A DNA stretch of 64,000 nucleotides from Epilithonimonas zeae (GTDB taxonomy: Bacteria > Bacteroidota > Bacteroidia > Flavobacteriales > Weeksellaceae): positions 1,922,001 to 1,986,000 of the forward strand of contig NZ_CP075338.1 in NCBI RefSeq assembly GCF_023278365.1. Direction: 5' to 3'. Of the stretch, positions 63,574 to 64,000 are shown piece by piece. How positions within the stretch are numbered: position 1 is the first letter of the stretch; the number at the start of each line of letters is the position of its first letter. The notes beneath the pieces were generated by a model. It saw only the letters and a list, made by a program, of their open reading frames with translations, searched no databases and was not told the origin of the DNA. The translations under genes were made by a program, and so were the position numbers.

Positions 63574-64000
63574 ATGAACAAAAACATCCCAACATATAGT
63601 CTTAATGACATCACAAAAGACGGAATGTTCATAGAAATCGTTCGGGAAAATTCTGGTGAAACCAATAAAGATATTGAGGAAAAAGGCATTCATAGAGACA
63701 GCCATTATCTCTTTCTTTTTCTACAAAGCGGTAAAGCAGAGGTTATGGTAGATTTTAAGGATTTTAAAATGGAAGGACCTGCCATTTTTTGCATTAGGCC
63801 TGGGCAGGTTCATTATTCAAAGAATTTTGATATATACGGTTGGTTTTTAGCCGTAAATTCTGACCTAGTTCCGAATGAAGTTCGTACTGTTTTTGAAGAA
63901 TCGTTTTCTCCAATTCTTCCTGTAAAAATAGAATCTGAATTTTCGAAGAATCTTGATAATTGTGCTCAACTTCTTTATTTGTACAATAAAAAACCAAAAA
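63574..64000 (+). CDS. AraC-type regulator N-terminus (3' truncated by window)
   Basis: The frame is open from the ATG at 63574 to the right edge (142 codons). It reads NKNIPTYSLNDITKDGMFIE, then HRDSHYLFLFLQSGKAEVMV, ending the AraC-type cupin (FCIRPGQVHYSKNFDIYGWF). The HTH domains must lie outside the window. It is divergent from the PNPOx-like gene, with a 123-nt gap, and may regulate it. Confidence 0.82.
   Translation, partial: MNKNIPTYSLNDITKDGMFIEIVRENSGETNKDIEEKGIHRDSHYLFLFLQSGKAEVMVDFKDFKMEGPAIFCIRPGQVHYSKNFDIYGWFLAVNSDLVPNEVRTVFEESFSPILPVKIESEFSKNLDNCAQLLYLYNKKPK

Overview
The window reads as chromosome of a low-GC member of the Bacteroidetes, most likely a Chryseobacterium-like bacterium of the Flavobacteriia (Weeksellaceae). 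The reasons are type IX secretion genes (gldJ, porU, porV), several secreted proteins with a YPNP-type C-terminal sorting domain, TPR-membrane-HTH regulators, promoters of the TAnnTTTG type, and the gene content as a whole. This assignment comes from gene families and motifs only; no database was searched. I see no rRNA, tRNA, CRISPR array, insertion sequence or prophage.

Layout. 1-10 kb is accessory: a TPR/HTH regulator cut by the left edge, an HAF-repeat secreted protein, a small secreted protein, an HU-like DNA-binding protein, an array of 23-bp palindromic repeats, a 1,666-residue secreted repeat protein, and a small secreted protein that shares its C-terminal module. 10-22 kb is mixed housekeeping: M28 peptidase, SDR, glycerophosphodiesterase, ligA, Fur-family regulator, a membrane methyltransferase-like protein, MgtC, DUF1349, an acetyltransferase, an S41 peptidase broken by one in-frame stop, and a LuxR regulator. 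22-27 kb is a TetR-TolC-HlyD-MFS drug efflux operon with a readable promoter and operator. 27-36 kb is core: holB, an outer-membrane protein, lptC, anmK, an SRPBCC protein, a NUDIX protein and murF. 35-42 kb carries gldJ, porU and porV. 42-48 kb has a FUSC transporter, a T9SS cargo protein, a TPR/HTH regulator and a phosphopantetheinyl transferase. 48-55 kb is an RND efflux operon. 55-64 kb has a TPR-AraC regulator overlapping an HTH-less TPR partner, an ELWxxDGT-repeat cargo protein, a TetR-SDR pair with two matching operators, a thioesterase-FabF pair, a flavin/PNPOx-like protein and an AraC-type regulator cut by the right edge.

How the genes connect. porU (sortase), porV (shuttle) and gldJ probably serve the three sorting-domain cargo proteins at 1055, 44392 and 57697. 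Two tripartite efflux systems of different classes are present; at three of their four gene junctions an inverted repeat separates the genes. Non-coding structure is rich. There are at least two dispersed repeat families, each with several copies, and many clear terminators. The most unusual item is the 23-bp iteron-like array at 4251-4365, between the HU-like gene and the giant secreted-protein gene.
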